Of a stretch of DNA of 13,199 bases, positions 6,847-13,199 are shown in pieces (positions within the stretch are counted from its first letter, which is position 1; the number at the start of each line of letters is the position of its first letter). Position numbers and translations under genes: made by a program. The notes below the pieces were generated by a model. It was not told the origin of the DNA and did not search any database. It saw nothing but the letters and a program-made list of their open reading frames with translations. Location of the stretch: NCBI GenBank assembly GCA_026985515.1, contig JALSQH010000108.1, positions 1 through 13,199 on the forward strand. Reading direction: 5' to 3'. Origin of the DNA: a bacterium (lineage in GTDB: Bacteria > JALSQH01).

Positions 6847-7396
6847 TTTCTCCTCCACGAAGTATGGATCTTACAATTAAACTGAAATTTTCCTCGTCCA
6901 GCCCTGATAGATGGGATGGAAGCAGAGCAACAGATAAAATCAAATCAACAAGAATTGAGGATATTCTTTCCTTTTCAGACACCTTTCTTGTTGTATCAAT
7001 CAGATCCCTGAAAAACTCGGTAAACAATTTTTTGATTTTTTCAACTGCCTTGCTTATATCAGGTATCTCCAGCAATTTCTCATCAAGCAGAGTTTCCTGA
7101 ATCAACGGATTTCTCCTTAACTCTCTGATATGAGCAATGGATGCCTTGAGTATTTTTTCTTCAGGATCATCCTGTTCACTTATTATGTTACGAACACCCT
7201 CCATGAGTTTTTTAGCCTCATGCATAAGAACCGCAGAAAAGAGGTCATATTTGCTTTTAAAGTAGTAATAGAGCGTCCCCTTCCCCACCCTTGCCTCATC
7301 AGCTATATCATCCATGGCCGTTTTGTAGAATCCAAAGTGGTAAAAGAGGTCAGCCGCTTTTTTCAGAATATATTCCCTTGTTTTCCTGCCTCTCAT
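6836..7396 (-). CDS. TetR/AcrR-family transcriptional regulator
   Basis: This 186-residue protein has the typical TetR N-terminal helix-turn-helix (about 10-50): KTAMDDIADEARVGKGTLYYYFKSKYDLF, with the GTLYYYF recognition-helix signature at 40-46. The helical C-terminal part (about 55-186) would bind a ligand and dimerise; its ligand cannot be read from sequence. The gene overlaps the tam41-like gene, and a palindrome covering its own promoter is a likely operator. It therefore probably represses itself and the lipid-synthesis gene, perhaps in response to an acyl chain or lipid intermediate, by analogy with TetR-type fatty-acid regulators such as FadR and FabR. That analogy is inference. The start at ATG 7396 gives the normal N-terminal length for the family, though no good Shine-Dalgarno site is present. 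Confidence 0.9.
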   Translation of the reverse strand: MRGRKTREYILKKAADLFYHFGFYKTAMDDIADEARVGKGTLYYYFKSKYDLFSAVLMHEAKKLMEGVRNIISEQDDPEEKILKASIAHIRELRRNPLIQETLLDEKLLEIPDISKAVEKIKKLFTEFFRDLIDTTRKVSEKERISSILVDLILSVALLPSHLSGLDEENFSLIVRSILRGGENEG

Positions 7397-7405
7397 TTTT
7401 CGACC

Positions 7406-7428
7406 ATAATACTCTTTTAGTCTATTAT
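7406..7428. promoter_or_regulatory. Palindromic TetR-type operator candidate
   Basis: A 23-bp imperfect palindrome of form ATAATAnnCTnnnAGnnTATTAT is centred on 7417; 8 of 11 positions in each half are symmetric. It lies 10 nt upstream of the tetR start codon and overlaps the -10 and predicted transcription start. Size, symmetry and position fit an autorepression site. Confidence 0.6.
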
Positions 7429-7452
7429 ACAGAACAGCACAAAATTTTGCAA
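7424..7452 (-). promoter_or_regulatory. Promoter of the tetR-tam41 operon
   Basis: On the minus strand TTGCAA (7447-7452), a 17-bp spacer and a perfect TATAAT (7424-7429) precede tetR. The predicted transcription start is near 7417, inside the palindrome. A second -10-like TATTAT (7406-7411) lies 9 nt before the ATG and could instead give a leaderless message, but lacks a good -35. Confidence 0.6.
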
Positions 7453-7468
7453 GAAAAAATAAGGGATC

Positions 7469-8287
7469 TCAGTGTGATATTTTGTTTATGAGGACATAAA
7501 TGTCCCTTGATGTATCCCATTCATTGTTTTTTATCGCCTTTTCCAGAATATCAATGCCTCTCATGTATTTGGTGTTCATATAGAGTTCCATCCATGTTTT
7601 TGATTTCACATCTTTTGCCTTTTCAAGAACACTCAGAGCCTCACTTTTCTTCCCCATTGCGTTCAAAGTTTCTGCAAGAAAAAGGTAAAAGGGGATCATA
7701 TCTGGATTAACCCTTATTGCAAGTTTCAGATATTTTTCGCTTTGTTTATAATCCCCCAGAGATACAGGAAAAGGAGGAATTTTGTAGTAATATCTTCCCA
7801 GAATCATAGATGGGACACCCAGACAGCATCGCGGATCCTTATTTACCACATCAGTCAACGCTCTTATAATTACAGGTAGCTCCTTCAACATCTGTAATCC
7901 GAGATAGAGATACTTTTCAGCAATAAATGTGGTGTACCAGAAATGAAGAACGTTACTATCAGGAAGCCTTTTTAATCCAATAACACTGTACTTGATTCCC
8001 AGATCTGCAACTTTTACTTTCCCCACCGGTCCCGCTGTATTTTCATAAAGTAACTGCAAAAGATAACCTCTTACCTTATAAGCCTGCTCAGAAGCAGGAT
8101 GCTTCAAAATATACGCATTAACATTTTTAATCTGATTCAGAAGCCATTCCGGATTTTGCATATTCTCGTATGTTAAAATGGAACCTTTGTAATTAATTGA
8201 TTTTTCGGGGTCGACCGAATCAATATTAAACCCATACAGGTTCAGAGAGAAAAAAAGAACCAGCAGCAGAAAATTTAATTTTTTCAC
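7469..8287 (-). CDS. Exported tetratricopeptide-repeat protein, TatT-like
   Basis: This 272-residue protein has an N-terminal signal peptide (Lys-Lys followed by about 15 hydrophobic residues) and an all-helical remainder. The clearest TPR units lie at about 178-228 (LGDYKQSEKYLKLAIRVNP and the following AETLNAMGKKSEALSVLEKA). The LGRYYYKIPPFPVSLGD segment before them resembles the TatT family, periplasmic TPR proteins associated with some TRAP transporters. No TRAP permease or binding protein is in the window, so this is a family-level resemblance only. A longer frame opens at GTG 8293, but the ribosome site GGAGG (8294-8298) sits 6 nt before the GTG at 8287, which is preferred. It stops 72 bp before the tetR start and could run on into that operon, as no terminator is visible between them. 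Confidence 0.7.
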   Translation of the reverse strand: MKKLNFLLLVLFFSLNLYGFNIDSVDPEKSINYKGSILTYENMQNPEWLLNQIKNVNAYILKHPASEQAYKVRGYLLQLLYENTAGPVGKVKVADLGIKYSVIGLKRLPDSNVLHFWYTTFIAEKYLYLGLQMLKELPVIIRALTDVVNKDPRCCLGVPSMILGRYYYKIPPFPVSLGDYKQSEKYLKLAIRVNPDMIPFYLFLAETLNAMGKKSEALSVLEKAKDVKSKTWMELYMNTKYMRGIDILEKAIKNNEWDTSRDIYVLINKISH

Positions 8288-8318
8288 TTTCACCCTCCGG
8301 GATAGATTTTAAAAAGTA

Positions 8319-8347
8319 ATTTTATTAAACAAACAGCATCCTATCAA
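8319..8347 (-). promoter_or_regulatory. Promoter of the TPR-protein gene
   Basis: On the minus strand TTGATA (8342-8347), a 17-bp spacer and TAAAAT (8319-8324) lie about 32 nt upstream of the start codon. The predicted leader of about 25 nt contains the GGAGG ribosome site, so this gene, unlike several neighbours, has a conventional leader. Confidence 0.6.
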
Positions 8348-8445
8348 TTAAAATTTGTAAGTTCTTTAAATTTAAAATTATCTTCTGCAGAATCTCCACC
8401 TTATGAGCTTAACATTCGAAATGCCCTAATATCTGGAAAATTTCC

Positions 8446-8470
8446 TCAGAAATTTGATTGGAGTTTCTGA
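8446..8470. promoter_or_regulatory. Inverted repeat over the DUF364 gene promoter
   Basis: The perfect 7-bp arms TCAGAAA (8446-8452) and TTTCTGA (8464-8470) are 11 bp apart. Their centres are 18 bp apart, close to two helical turns. The repeat spans the -35-like TTGATT, so it is an operator candidate for the gene starting at 8491. Confidence 0.4.
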
Positions 8471-8484
8471 AGCAGTAGTATAAA
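8454..8484 (+). promoter_or_regulatory. Putative leaderless promoter of the DUF364 gene
   Basis: TTGATT (8454-8459) and TATAAA (8479-8484) are separated by 19 bp, longer than ideal. The -10 ends only 6 nt before the ATG at 8491, and no Shine-Dalgarno site is present, so the transcript is probably leaderless. Confidence 0.35.
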
Positions 8485-8490
8485 AATGAA

Positions 8491-9240
8491 ATGGATGGTT
8501 TCTATTCAAGGTTGAAAGAAACAATTTTACAACTGGGTAAAGGGAAAAAGCTGGAGGAGGTTATTGTTGGACTTGGATACATCTATGTGGAAACTGGAGG
8601 AGAAGTTCCCGGCCTTGCCTATACTTTCAGATTTGAAACAGACCCAACATGTTCTCCTCTCCGGGAAGCTGGCACTATAAAGGGAAGGAGTGTGGAAGAA
8701 ATTGCAGGTTGGATCTACTCCAATAATCTTTTGAAATCAGGGATTGCCATAGCCACCCTTAACTCCTCGATCACCCCACCCGAAAATATTACAACCGGAG
8801 ACATAACTCTCCTGCCTGAACTTGGAGAATCCTCAATAATTGCCATGATAGGTTTCTTTGAGCCTGTGGCTGAAAGGCTTGAGAAAATGGGTAAAACGGT
8901 TTATATCTTTGAGAAAAAGAACTATGAAGGAAGAAACTTTTTCACCGATTCAGAAATCCCGGAGAAACTACCCAAAGCTGAAGCTGTTATTATAACTGCA
9001 ACAACTCTGATTAATAGGACTTTCACGGAAATCATAAAGTTTGTTAGAGAAGGCGCAACTGCAATTCTGCTTGGTCCCACAGCTCCCCTTCTGCCAGAGT
9101 TGTACCTGGATACGCCCGTAAAATATATCGCGGGAACAGTGGTAACAGACAGAGAAAAAGTTAAACAGATAATAAAAGAAGGGGCAGGATCAAGGGTCTT
9201 TGGAAAGAGTGTAAAGAGAGTTATCCTTCCCTTGTCTTAA
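8491..9240 (+). CDS. DUF364/DUF4213 domain protein (putative heavy-metal chelation family)
   Basis: This 249-residue, probably cytosolic protein has two parts. An N-terminal alpha/beta region (about 1-90, ending in the conserved-looking IAIATLNSSI) corresponds to DUF4213. The C-terminal Rossmann-like domain (about 105-249) corresponds to DUF364: IIAMIGFFEPVAERLEKMG, then KAEAVIITATTLINRTF, then AILLGPTAPLLPELYLD. Structural-genomics work led to the name putative heavy-metal chelation, but no biochemical function is established to my knowledge. Relatives often sit near metal uptake or metallocofactor genes; none is visible here, and the next gene is a thioredoxin 44 nt downstream. There is no Shine-Dalgarno site. 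An out-of-frame ATG at 8486 slightly precedes the chosen start. Confidence 0.75.
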   Translation: MDGFYSRLKETILQLGKGKKLEEVIVGLGYIYVETGGEVPGLAYTFRFETDPTCSPLREAGTIKGRSVEEIAGWIYSNNLLKSGIAIATLNSSITPPENITTGDITLLPELGESSIIAMIGFFEPVAERLEKMGKTVYIFEKKNYEGRNFFTDSEIPEKLPKAEAVIITATTLINRTFTEIIKFVREGATAILLGPTAPLLPELYLDTPVKYIAGTVVTDREKVKQIIKEGAGSRVFGKSVKRVILPLS

Positions 9241-9259
9241 CGAGAATAACAGGTATAAT
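9232..9259 (+). promoter_or_regulatory. trxA promoter
   Basis: TTGTCT (9232-9237), a 16-bp spacer and a perfect TATAAT (9254-9259) overlap the end of the DUF364 gene. The predicted start near 9266 leaves a short leader with the GGAGG ribosome site, so trxA can be transcribed on its own. Confidence 0.6.
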
Positions 9260-9284
9260 ATTTTTCAAAAAAGTGGAGGAACAG

Positions 9285-9611
9285 ATGGCTGAGGTGTTAA
9301 ACATCACAGATGAAAATTTTGAAGATGAAGTGATAAATTCACCAATACCGGTGGTGGTTGACTTCTGGGCTACATGGTGCGTACCCTGCAGGGCAATAGA
9401 ACCTGTAGTGGAAGAACTTTCAAAAGTTTACGACGGGAAAGTAAAGGTAGTTAGAATAAATGTTGATGAAAGTCAAAGAACACCTGCAAGATTTGGAATA
9501 AGAGGCATACCCACCCTTCTTCTTTTCAAAAATGGAAGAGTCAAAGGACAGCTTGTTGGTGCAGTCCCCCGCAGTAAGATAGAAGAACTCTTTCAGAACG
9601 CACTGGAGTAA
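9285..9611 (+). CDS. trxA: Thioredoxin with CVPC active site
   Basis: The protein has 108 residues and no signal peptide, so it is a cytosolic disulfide reductase that would be recycled by a thioredoxin reductase (not in the window). The active site WCVPC places Cys32 and Cys35, and the cis-proline Pro76 lies in RGIPTLLLF, the same numbering as E. coli thioredoxin. The usual CGPC is replaced by CVPC, which may shift the redox potential; valine at this position is uncommon. Asp26 of the buried-acid position is retained in VVVDFWA. The longest frame opens at GTG 9273, but its first codons are the ribosome site itself (GGAGG, 9275-9279), 5 nt before the ATG at 9285. The stop is 1 nt from the stop of the opposing rodA, with no terminator between them. 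Confidence 0.92.
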   Translation: MAEVLNITDENFEDEVINSPIPVVVDFWATWCVPCRAIEPVVEELSKVYDGKVKVVRINVDESQRTPARFGIRGIPTLLLFKNGRVKGQLVGAVPRSKIEELFQNALE

Positions 9612-9612
9612 T

Positions 9613-10698
9613 TCAAAACATATACCTGTTCACATCCACATTGAATAGAAGTGCAATTTCAATAATTGTTACTATGGTGGCAGTGCCTCCGTAACTGAAG
9701 AGGGGTAGAGGTATACCCACAACGGGAAAGGCGCCTGTTATCATTGCAAGATTTATCACTGTGTGAAGGAGTATATGGAGGACGATGCCTGTGGCAAGAA
9801 TTCTTCCAAACTTATCCCTTGCATTCAATGCAACATCAATTCCCCACATTATAATAACAAGGTAAAGCAACAGAACAAAGAGCACACCAAAAAACCCCCA
9901 CTCTTCTGAGAAAACTGAAAAGGCAAAATCGGTGTGCTGTTCTGGCAAGAAGGAAAACTGAGTCTGCGTACCCTTCAAAAAGCCTTTTCCGAACCAGCCA
10001 CCAGAACCAATTGCAATCTTTGACTGAATAACATGATACCCTGCACCAAGAGGATCCTTTTCAGGATTGAGAAAAGCCACTATTCTCCTTTTCTGATACT
10101 TTTTGAGGAGAAATTTCCATACAAAAGCAACAAATGCGACTCCCCCCGTTACAGATGCCCAGAATACCTTTTTACTTATCCCGTAAATTACCAGAATGAA
10201 TGCTCCAATGAGCAAAATAATCCCTGCCGTTCCAAGATCAGGTTCCATGGCAACGAGTAAAAAAGGGATGATCACAATGAGCAGTGGAATCATCAGATGT
10301 TTCAGATCAAGTAATTCCTCTTTCACTTCCGAAAGGTAAAAAGAGAGATAGAGTATGGTTGTAAATTTGGTAAACTCAGATGGTTGAAAAGAGACGGGTC
10401 CTAAAGTAAGCCACCTGTGAGCTCCATTTATGGAAGGGGAAAAAAGGAGGACAGCTACAAGTAAAAAAAGGGAAAACAGGTACAACCAGAAAGAATACTT
10501 TCCAATCACCCTGTAGTCAATTCTGAAAAAAGGGAAACCAATCCCAATTCCCGTAATCACCCACAGGATCTGTCTGTAAAAATATCTGTGGGTGTGGTCT
10601 GCTATGGAGGCACTGTATATGTTGACGATCCCGGTAATTACAAGCAAAAAGAAAACTATCAAAACTCCAGTATTTAACCTTCTCTTAATTTTCTGCAT
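9613..10698 (-). CDS. rodA: RodA, peptidoglycan glycosyltransferase of the elongasome (SEDS family)
   Basis: This 361-residue multi-pass membrane protein polymerises lipid II into glycan strands together with PBP2 during lateral wall growth. Family landmarks are the NPEKDPLGAGYHVIQSK block starting near residue 211, the conserved Asp257 in LPEQHTDF (the position known to be essential in RodA proteins), and GIPLPLFSYGGTA near the C-terminus. About ten hydrophobic segments are visible. The frame is open back to 10863, but residues encoded upstream of 10698 are the antisense-like out-of-frame reading of the mrdA end and do not resemble RodA. The ATG at 10698 has an AAGGA ribosome site 7-8 nt upstream and overlaps the mrdA stop by 14 nt. 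It is the last gene of the mre operon and converges on trxA. Confidence 0.95.
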   Translation of the reverse strand: MQKIKRRLNTGVLIVFFLLVITGIVNIYSASIADHTHRYFYRQILWVITGIGIGFPFFRIDYRVIGKYSFWLYLFSLFLLVAVLLFSPSINGAHRWLTLGPVSFQPSEFTKFTTILYLSFYLSEVKEELLDLKHLMIPLLIVIIPFLLVAMEPDLGTAGIILLIGAFILVIYGISKKVFWASVTGGVAFVAFVWKFLLKKYQKRRIVAFLNPEKDPLGAGYHVIQSKIAIGSGGWFGKGFLKGTQTQFSFLPEQHTDFAFSVFSEEWGFFGVLFVLLLYLVIIMWGIDVALNARDKFGRILATGIVLHILLHTVINLAMITGAFPVVGIPLPLFSYGGTATIVTIIEIALLFNVDVNRYMF

Positions 10699-12436
10699 GA
10701 TATTTCCTTGCAAAATAGTATTTGAGAAATCTGCCCACAATGGGTGCTGCAGCTGATCCTCCATGACCACCATGCTCAATAACAACTGCAACAACAATCT
10801 CAGGATCATCTGCCGGCGCAAAAGCCACAAACCATCCGTGATCTCTGTACCAGAATTTCTCAAATTTCTTTCTCTTCTCCTCTTTTTTCTCCTTCACTAC
10901 CTGAGCAGTTCCCGTTTTACCTGCAACAACGACATTTTTCAATCTGGCCCAGCCACCTGTCCCGTGGGGTTCATTCACAACACCCTCAAGAGCTGAAATA
11001 ACAACATTGAAAAAATCCTTATCAATAGGCACATTCACATAATGGCTCCGGCTCATTTTTAAAACATGCAAAAATGGCATTTTCCCTCTCATTGCTATGG
11101 CAGAATAGGCTCTTGCAAGCTGGAGAGGTGAGACCAGGAGGTACCCCTGTCCTATGGCTACTGGGATTGTTTCTCCCGGATACCATGGTTGATGAAAAGT
11201 TTTCTTCTTCCATTCAGGTGTGGGTACAAGGCCAGTTCTCTCATCGGGAAGCTCAATTCCAGTTCTCTCTCCAAATCCAAACATAAAAGCATACCGGGCA
11301 ATTCTGTCAATGCCAAGCATATCCCCAACAGTGTAAAAATACACATCACATGATTGAACAATTGCCTTGTGAAGATCAGTCCAGCCATGGCCATGCTTTT
11401 TCCAGCATCCAAAGGTATCTTTCCCCTTCCTGTATGATCCTGAGCAGAAGATTTTAAAATCCGGCGTGATAACACCCTCCTGCAGAGCTGCAAGTGCAAC
11501 AATTGGTTTGAAAGTGGAACCTGGCGGATAAACTCCTCTTCTTACTCTGTCCTCCAGTGGATGAAGCGGGTCATAAACAAGTTCCTCCCACTCTTTCTCA
11601 TCTATTCCCCTTGCAAATTTTTCCGGGTTGAACCATGGAGAACTGACCCAGGAGAGAATTTCTCCATTCCTGGGATCCACAGCTACAAGAGCACCCACCT
11701 TCCCTTCCATTAACCGCATTCCCTCATTCTGCAGAGCACTATCAATTGTCAGTTCAACTCTCTTCCCGGGCTTTGGGGGCACTCTCTTTAAAACTTTAAG
11801 CACTTTTCCCTGGGCATCCACGAGAATTTTTATGTAGCCCTCTTTACCCCTGAGATCCCTTTCCAGAAGCTTTTCTATGCCGGTCTTACCCACCCAGTCG
11901 CCATAATGGTAATCGAGACCATTTTTTCTGTACCTCTTCAATTCCCGCAAATTGATCTTACCTATGTAACCTATCAGGTGGGGAAGATAGGGTTTGTAAT
12001 ACGTTCTTCTGTACCATATCTGCACAACCAGTCCGGGATAAAAAACCCGGTGTGTTTCCACCCATCCGAGCATATCTCTCGGAATATCCTCCGCAATCTT
12101 TACCAGATCTATGCCACCTATTCTGTTTTTCTCAAAATTTTTCAGAAAAGGGTAATGAAGTTTTTTCTCAAGTTCAGATAAAAGCTTAACCGGTTCCTTA
12201 ACCATTTTGAGATCGAGATAGAGATCGTACGCAGGCCTGTTGCCTGCAAGCAGGATACCATTTCTGTCAACAATCTCCCCCCGCATTGGAGGGATTCTTC
12301 TAATTTTAACGACGTTTCTCCTGCTGTACAATCTGTACTTCTCCATATTGTAAATTTGAAGATACCAGAACCTCAGAGCAATTAAAAGAAATAAAAAACC
12401 TGTTAAAAATCGGAGAATATTTAAACGCTTCTCCAT
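10685..12436 (-). CDS. mrdA: Penicillin-binding protein 2, elongasome transpeptidase
   Basis: This 583-residue class B penicillin-binding protein cross-links peptidoglycan made by RodA. A short cytoplasmic N-terminus and one membrane anchor (about 9-26) precede a dimerisation/pedestal domain that includes RRIPPMRGEIVDRNG (46-60). The transpeptidase domain runs from about 225. Its catalytic motifs are all present: STFK with Ser307 and Lys310, SCD at 362-364 (the PBP2 form of SxN) and KTG at 507-509. Length and motif spacing are normal for PBP2, and it should bind beta-lactams. The ATG at 12436 directly abuts the mreD stop, with only a weak, distant ribosome site, which suggests translational coupling. 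The 3' end overlaps rodA by 14 nt. Confidence 0.95.
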   Translation of the reverse strand: MEKRLNILRFLTGFLFLLIALRFWYLQIYNMEKYRLYSRRNVVKIRRIPPMRGEIVDRNGILLAGNRPAYDLYLDLKMVKEPVKLLSELEKKLHYPFLKNFEKNRIGGIDLVKIAEDIPRDMLGWVETHRVFYPGLVVQIWYRRTYYKPYLPHLIGYIGKINLRELKRYRKNGLDYHYGDWVGKTGIEKLLERDLRGKEGYIKILVDAQGKVLKVLKRVPPKPGKRVELTIDSALQNEGMRLMEGKVGALVAVDPRNGEILSWVSSPWFNPEKFARGIDEKEWEELVYDPLHPLEDRVRRGVYPPGSTFKPIVALAALQEGVITPDFKIFCSGSYRKGKDTFGCWKKHGHGWTDLHKAIVQSCDVYFYTVGDMLGIDRIARYAFMFGFGERTGIELPDERTGLVPTPEWKKKTFHQPWYPGETIPVAIGQGYLLVSPLQLARAYSAIAMRGKMPFLHVLKMSRSHYVNVPIDKDFFNVVISALEGVVNEPHGTGGWARLKNVVVAGKTGTAQVVKEKKEEKRKKFEKFWYRDHGWFVAFAPADDPEIVVAVVIEHGGHGGSAAAPIVGRFLKYYFARKYHAEN

Positions 12437-12925
12437 CTATTTCACAAGCTCCACATACATTTTTCTTCTGAGAATTTGATCAAACAGCAGGAAAGCCCCT
12501 GTTCCTGCAAAGAGATTGAGAGCGGCAAAAATTAGATGATACGTGATTCCATAACCATCCGTACCACCTTCAATGAGCAGAATATATCCCCATAATAACC
12601 ACCTCAGCACTTCCACCGACAGGAGATAGATAAAAACGAAAAGTAGAGAATCAACATAGAAGAACAGCTTCGCAAGGGAAACTCCGCCCGCCACAAAAAG
12701 GGTCATCAGCAGATAAAAACCGGGAACAGGGGGAGATGAAAAGGTTTCAAGAAGAAAAATCTGGATAATGATGAGAACTATCTTTTCCGGATAGAATAAG
12801 ATCAGGTACCACAGCATAAATTCAGGTATTGAAGGATAAATCGCAACAGGAAGATAGAGTGTGAGCAGAAAATGAAATATATAGGAGATCAGAATGATCA
12901 GAACAAGTGCACTATTTTGTTTCAT
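12437..12925 (-). CDS. mreD: MreD, rod-shape-determining membrane protein
   Basis: This 162-residue hydrophobic protein has about five predicted transmembrane segments, the usual architecture and length of MreD. MreD sequences diverge strongly, so the call rests mainly on size, topology and position between mreC and mrdA. It works with MreC in the elongasome, linking cytoplasmic MreB to periplasmic wall synthesis. The ATG at 12925 overlaps the mreC stop by 14 nt. The sequence just before it (AAGAGGT) abuts the start more closely than usual for a ribosome site. Confidence 0.88.
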   Translation of the reverse strand: MKQNSALVLIILISYIFHFLLTLYLPVAIYPSIPEFMLWYLILFYPEKIVLIIIQIFLLETFSSPPVPGFYLLMTLFVAGGVSLAKLFFYVDSLLFVFIYLLSVEVLRWLLWGYILLIEGGTDGYGITYHLIFAALNLFAGTGAFLLFDQILRRKMYVELVK

Positions 12926-13199
12926 ACCTCTTCATCTCAGGTATAAAAACGAATCTTACTTTGAAAAAATTTACCACAGGTTTTGCTTCAATTACGAAAA
13001 AAGGTTCTTCCTTCATCCTCCTTACAGAAACAGTTTTTGCAACTCCAATACCAGGAGGATAAACTCCGTCAAGTCCTGAAGTTATCCAGAGATCTCCCAC
13101 CTTAACATCCTGATCAGATGTGACATACTTCACCTTTCCCAGCATACCCCCCTCTCCCTGAAAAACGCCTCTCACACCACTTCTTGCATCCATCACATC
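12912..13199 (-). CDS. mreC: MreC, C-terminal part (gene continues beyond the right edge)
   Basis: The frame is open to the window edge, so only about the last 95 residues are seen. They match the MreC beta-barrel domain: an early SGVRGVFQGEGGMLGKV strand pair, the family-typical VGDLWITSGLDGVYPPGIGVAKT block (VGDxxxTSGxxGxxPxGIxVxxV), and the closing FFKVRFVFI strand. MreC is a bitopic protein whose periplasmic part activates PBP2-RodA. A GTG at 13196 is in frame but is internal, not the start. The upstream part of the gene and probably mreB lie outside the window. Confidence 0.9.
   Translation of the reverse strand, partial: DVMDARSGVRGVFQGEGGMLGKVKYVTSDQDVKVGDLWITSGLDGVYPPGIGVAKTVSVRRMKEEPFFVIEAKPVVNFFKVRFVFIPEMKRYETK

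Noticed and set aside
10699-10863. A longer N-terminus for RodA (55 extra residues)
   Set aside because: This part overlaps the end of mrdA in another frame and looks unlike RodA. The ATG at 10698 has a ribosome site and begins the normal hydrophobic N-terminus.
1-13199. CRISPR arrays, tRNA or rRNA genes, insertion sequences, phage or defence genes
   Set aside because: Intergenic space is short (none above about 200 bp), with no regularly spaced repeats, no cloverleaf-like sequence and no transposase or integrase domain in any frame.

Overview
This window is a densely packed bacterial stretch of roughly 40% GC (estimated by eye). Operons have 4-14 nt gene overlaps, internal genes carry strong GGAGG-type ribosome sites, and arginine and isoleucine are often encoded by AGA/AGG and ATA. 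Together with Lys/Glu/Ile-rich proteins and a CoA-disulfide-reductase-type NADH oxidase, this suggests a thermophilic bacterium, perhaps from a poorly sampled phylum; that is an inference. Several envelope proteins (a candidate lipoprotein, TlpA-like thioredoxins, MreCD/PBP2/RodA) indicate a rod-shaped cell, probably diderm. No mobile element, CRISPR array, tRNA or rRNA was seen.

Layout. 1-139 (-): start of a membrane-anchored protein that runs off the left edge. 215-2659 (+): a CapA-family metallophosphatase-like protein and a CoA-disulfide reductase/NADH oxidase. These end at a hairpin (2661-2690) that also overlaps the last codons of the opposing operon. 5668-2675 (-): two tandem TlpA-like thioredoxins, a DsbA-like candidate lipoprotein and the tRNA pseudouridine synthase TruD, with ATGA overlaps at the last two junctions. 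7396-5866 (-): a TetR regulator overlapping a bacterial relative of the mitochondrial CDP-diacylglycerol synthase Tam41. A 23-bp palindrome lies on the tetR promoter. 8287-7469 (-): a secreted TPR (TatT-like) protein. 8491-9611 (+): a DUF364/DUF4213 protein and a cytosolic thioredoxin with a CVPC active site. 13199-9613 (-): the cell-shape operon mreC (partial)-mreD-mrdA-rodA, converging on trxA with 1 nt between stop codons.

How the genes work together. The right third is the elongasome: MreC/MreD scaffold the PBP2 transpeptidase and RodA glycosyltransferase that build the lateral wall. The middle operon is an envelope thiol-redox set (two TlpA/ResA-like proteins and a DsbA-like protein), with TruD translationally coupled at its end. 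The most unusual unit is tetR-tam41. It looks like a self-regulated module for making CDP-diacylglycerol, the precursor of anionic phospholipids, with an enzyme family best known from mitochondria.

A second theme is transcript architecture. Several operon-leading genes (the left-edge partial gene, capA, the first tlpA and the DUF364 gene) lack a Shine-Dalgarno site and have a -10-like hexamer only 6-9 nt before the start codon, as expected for leaderless mRNAs. Internal genes mostly have conventional ribosome sites. In three genes the longest open frame begins at a GTG lying just before or inside the ribosome site; the starts given here are corrected.
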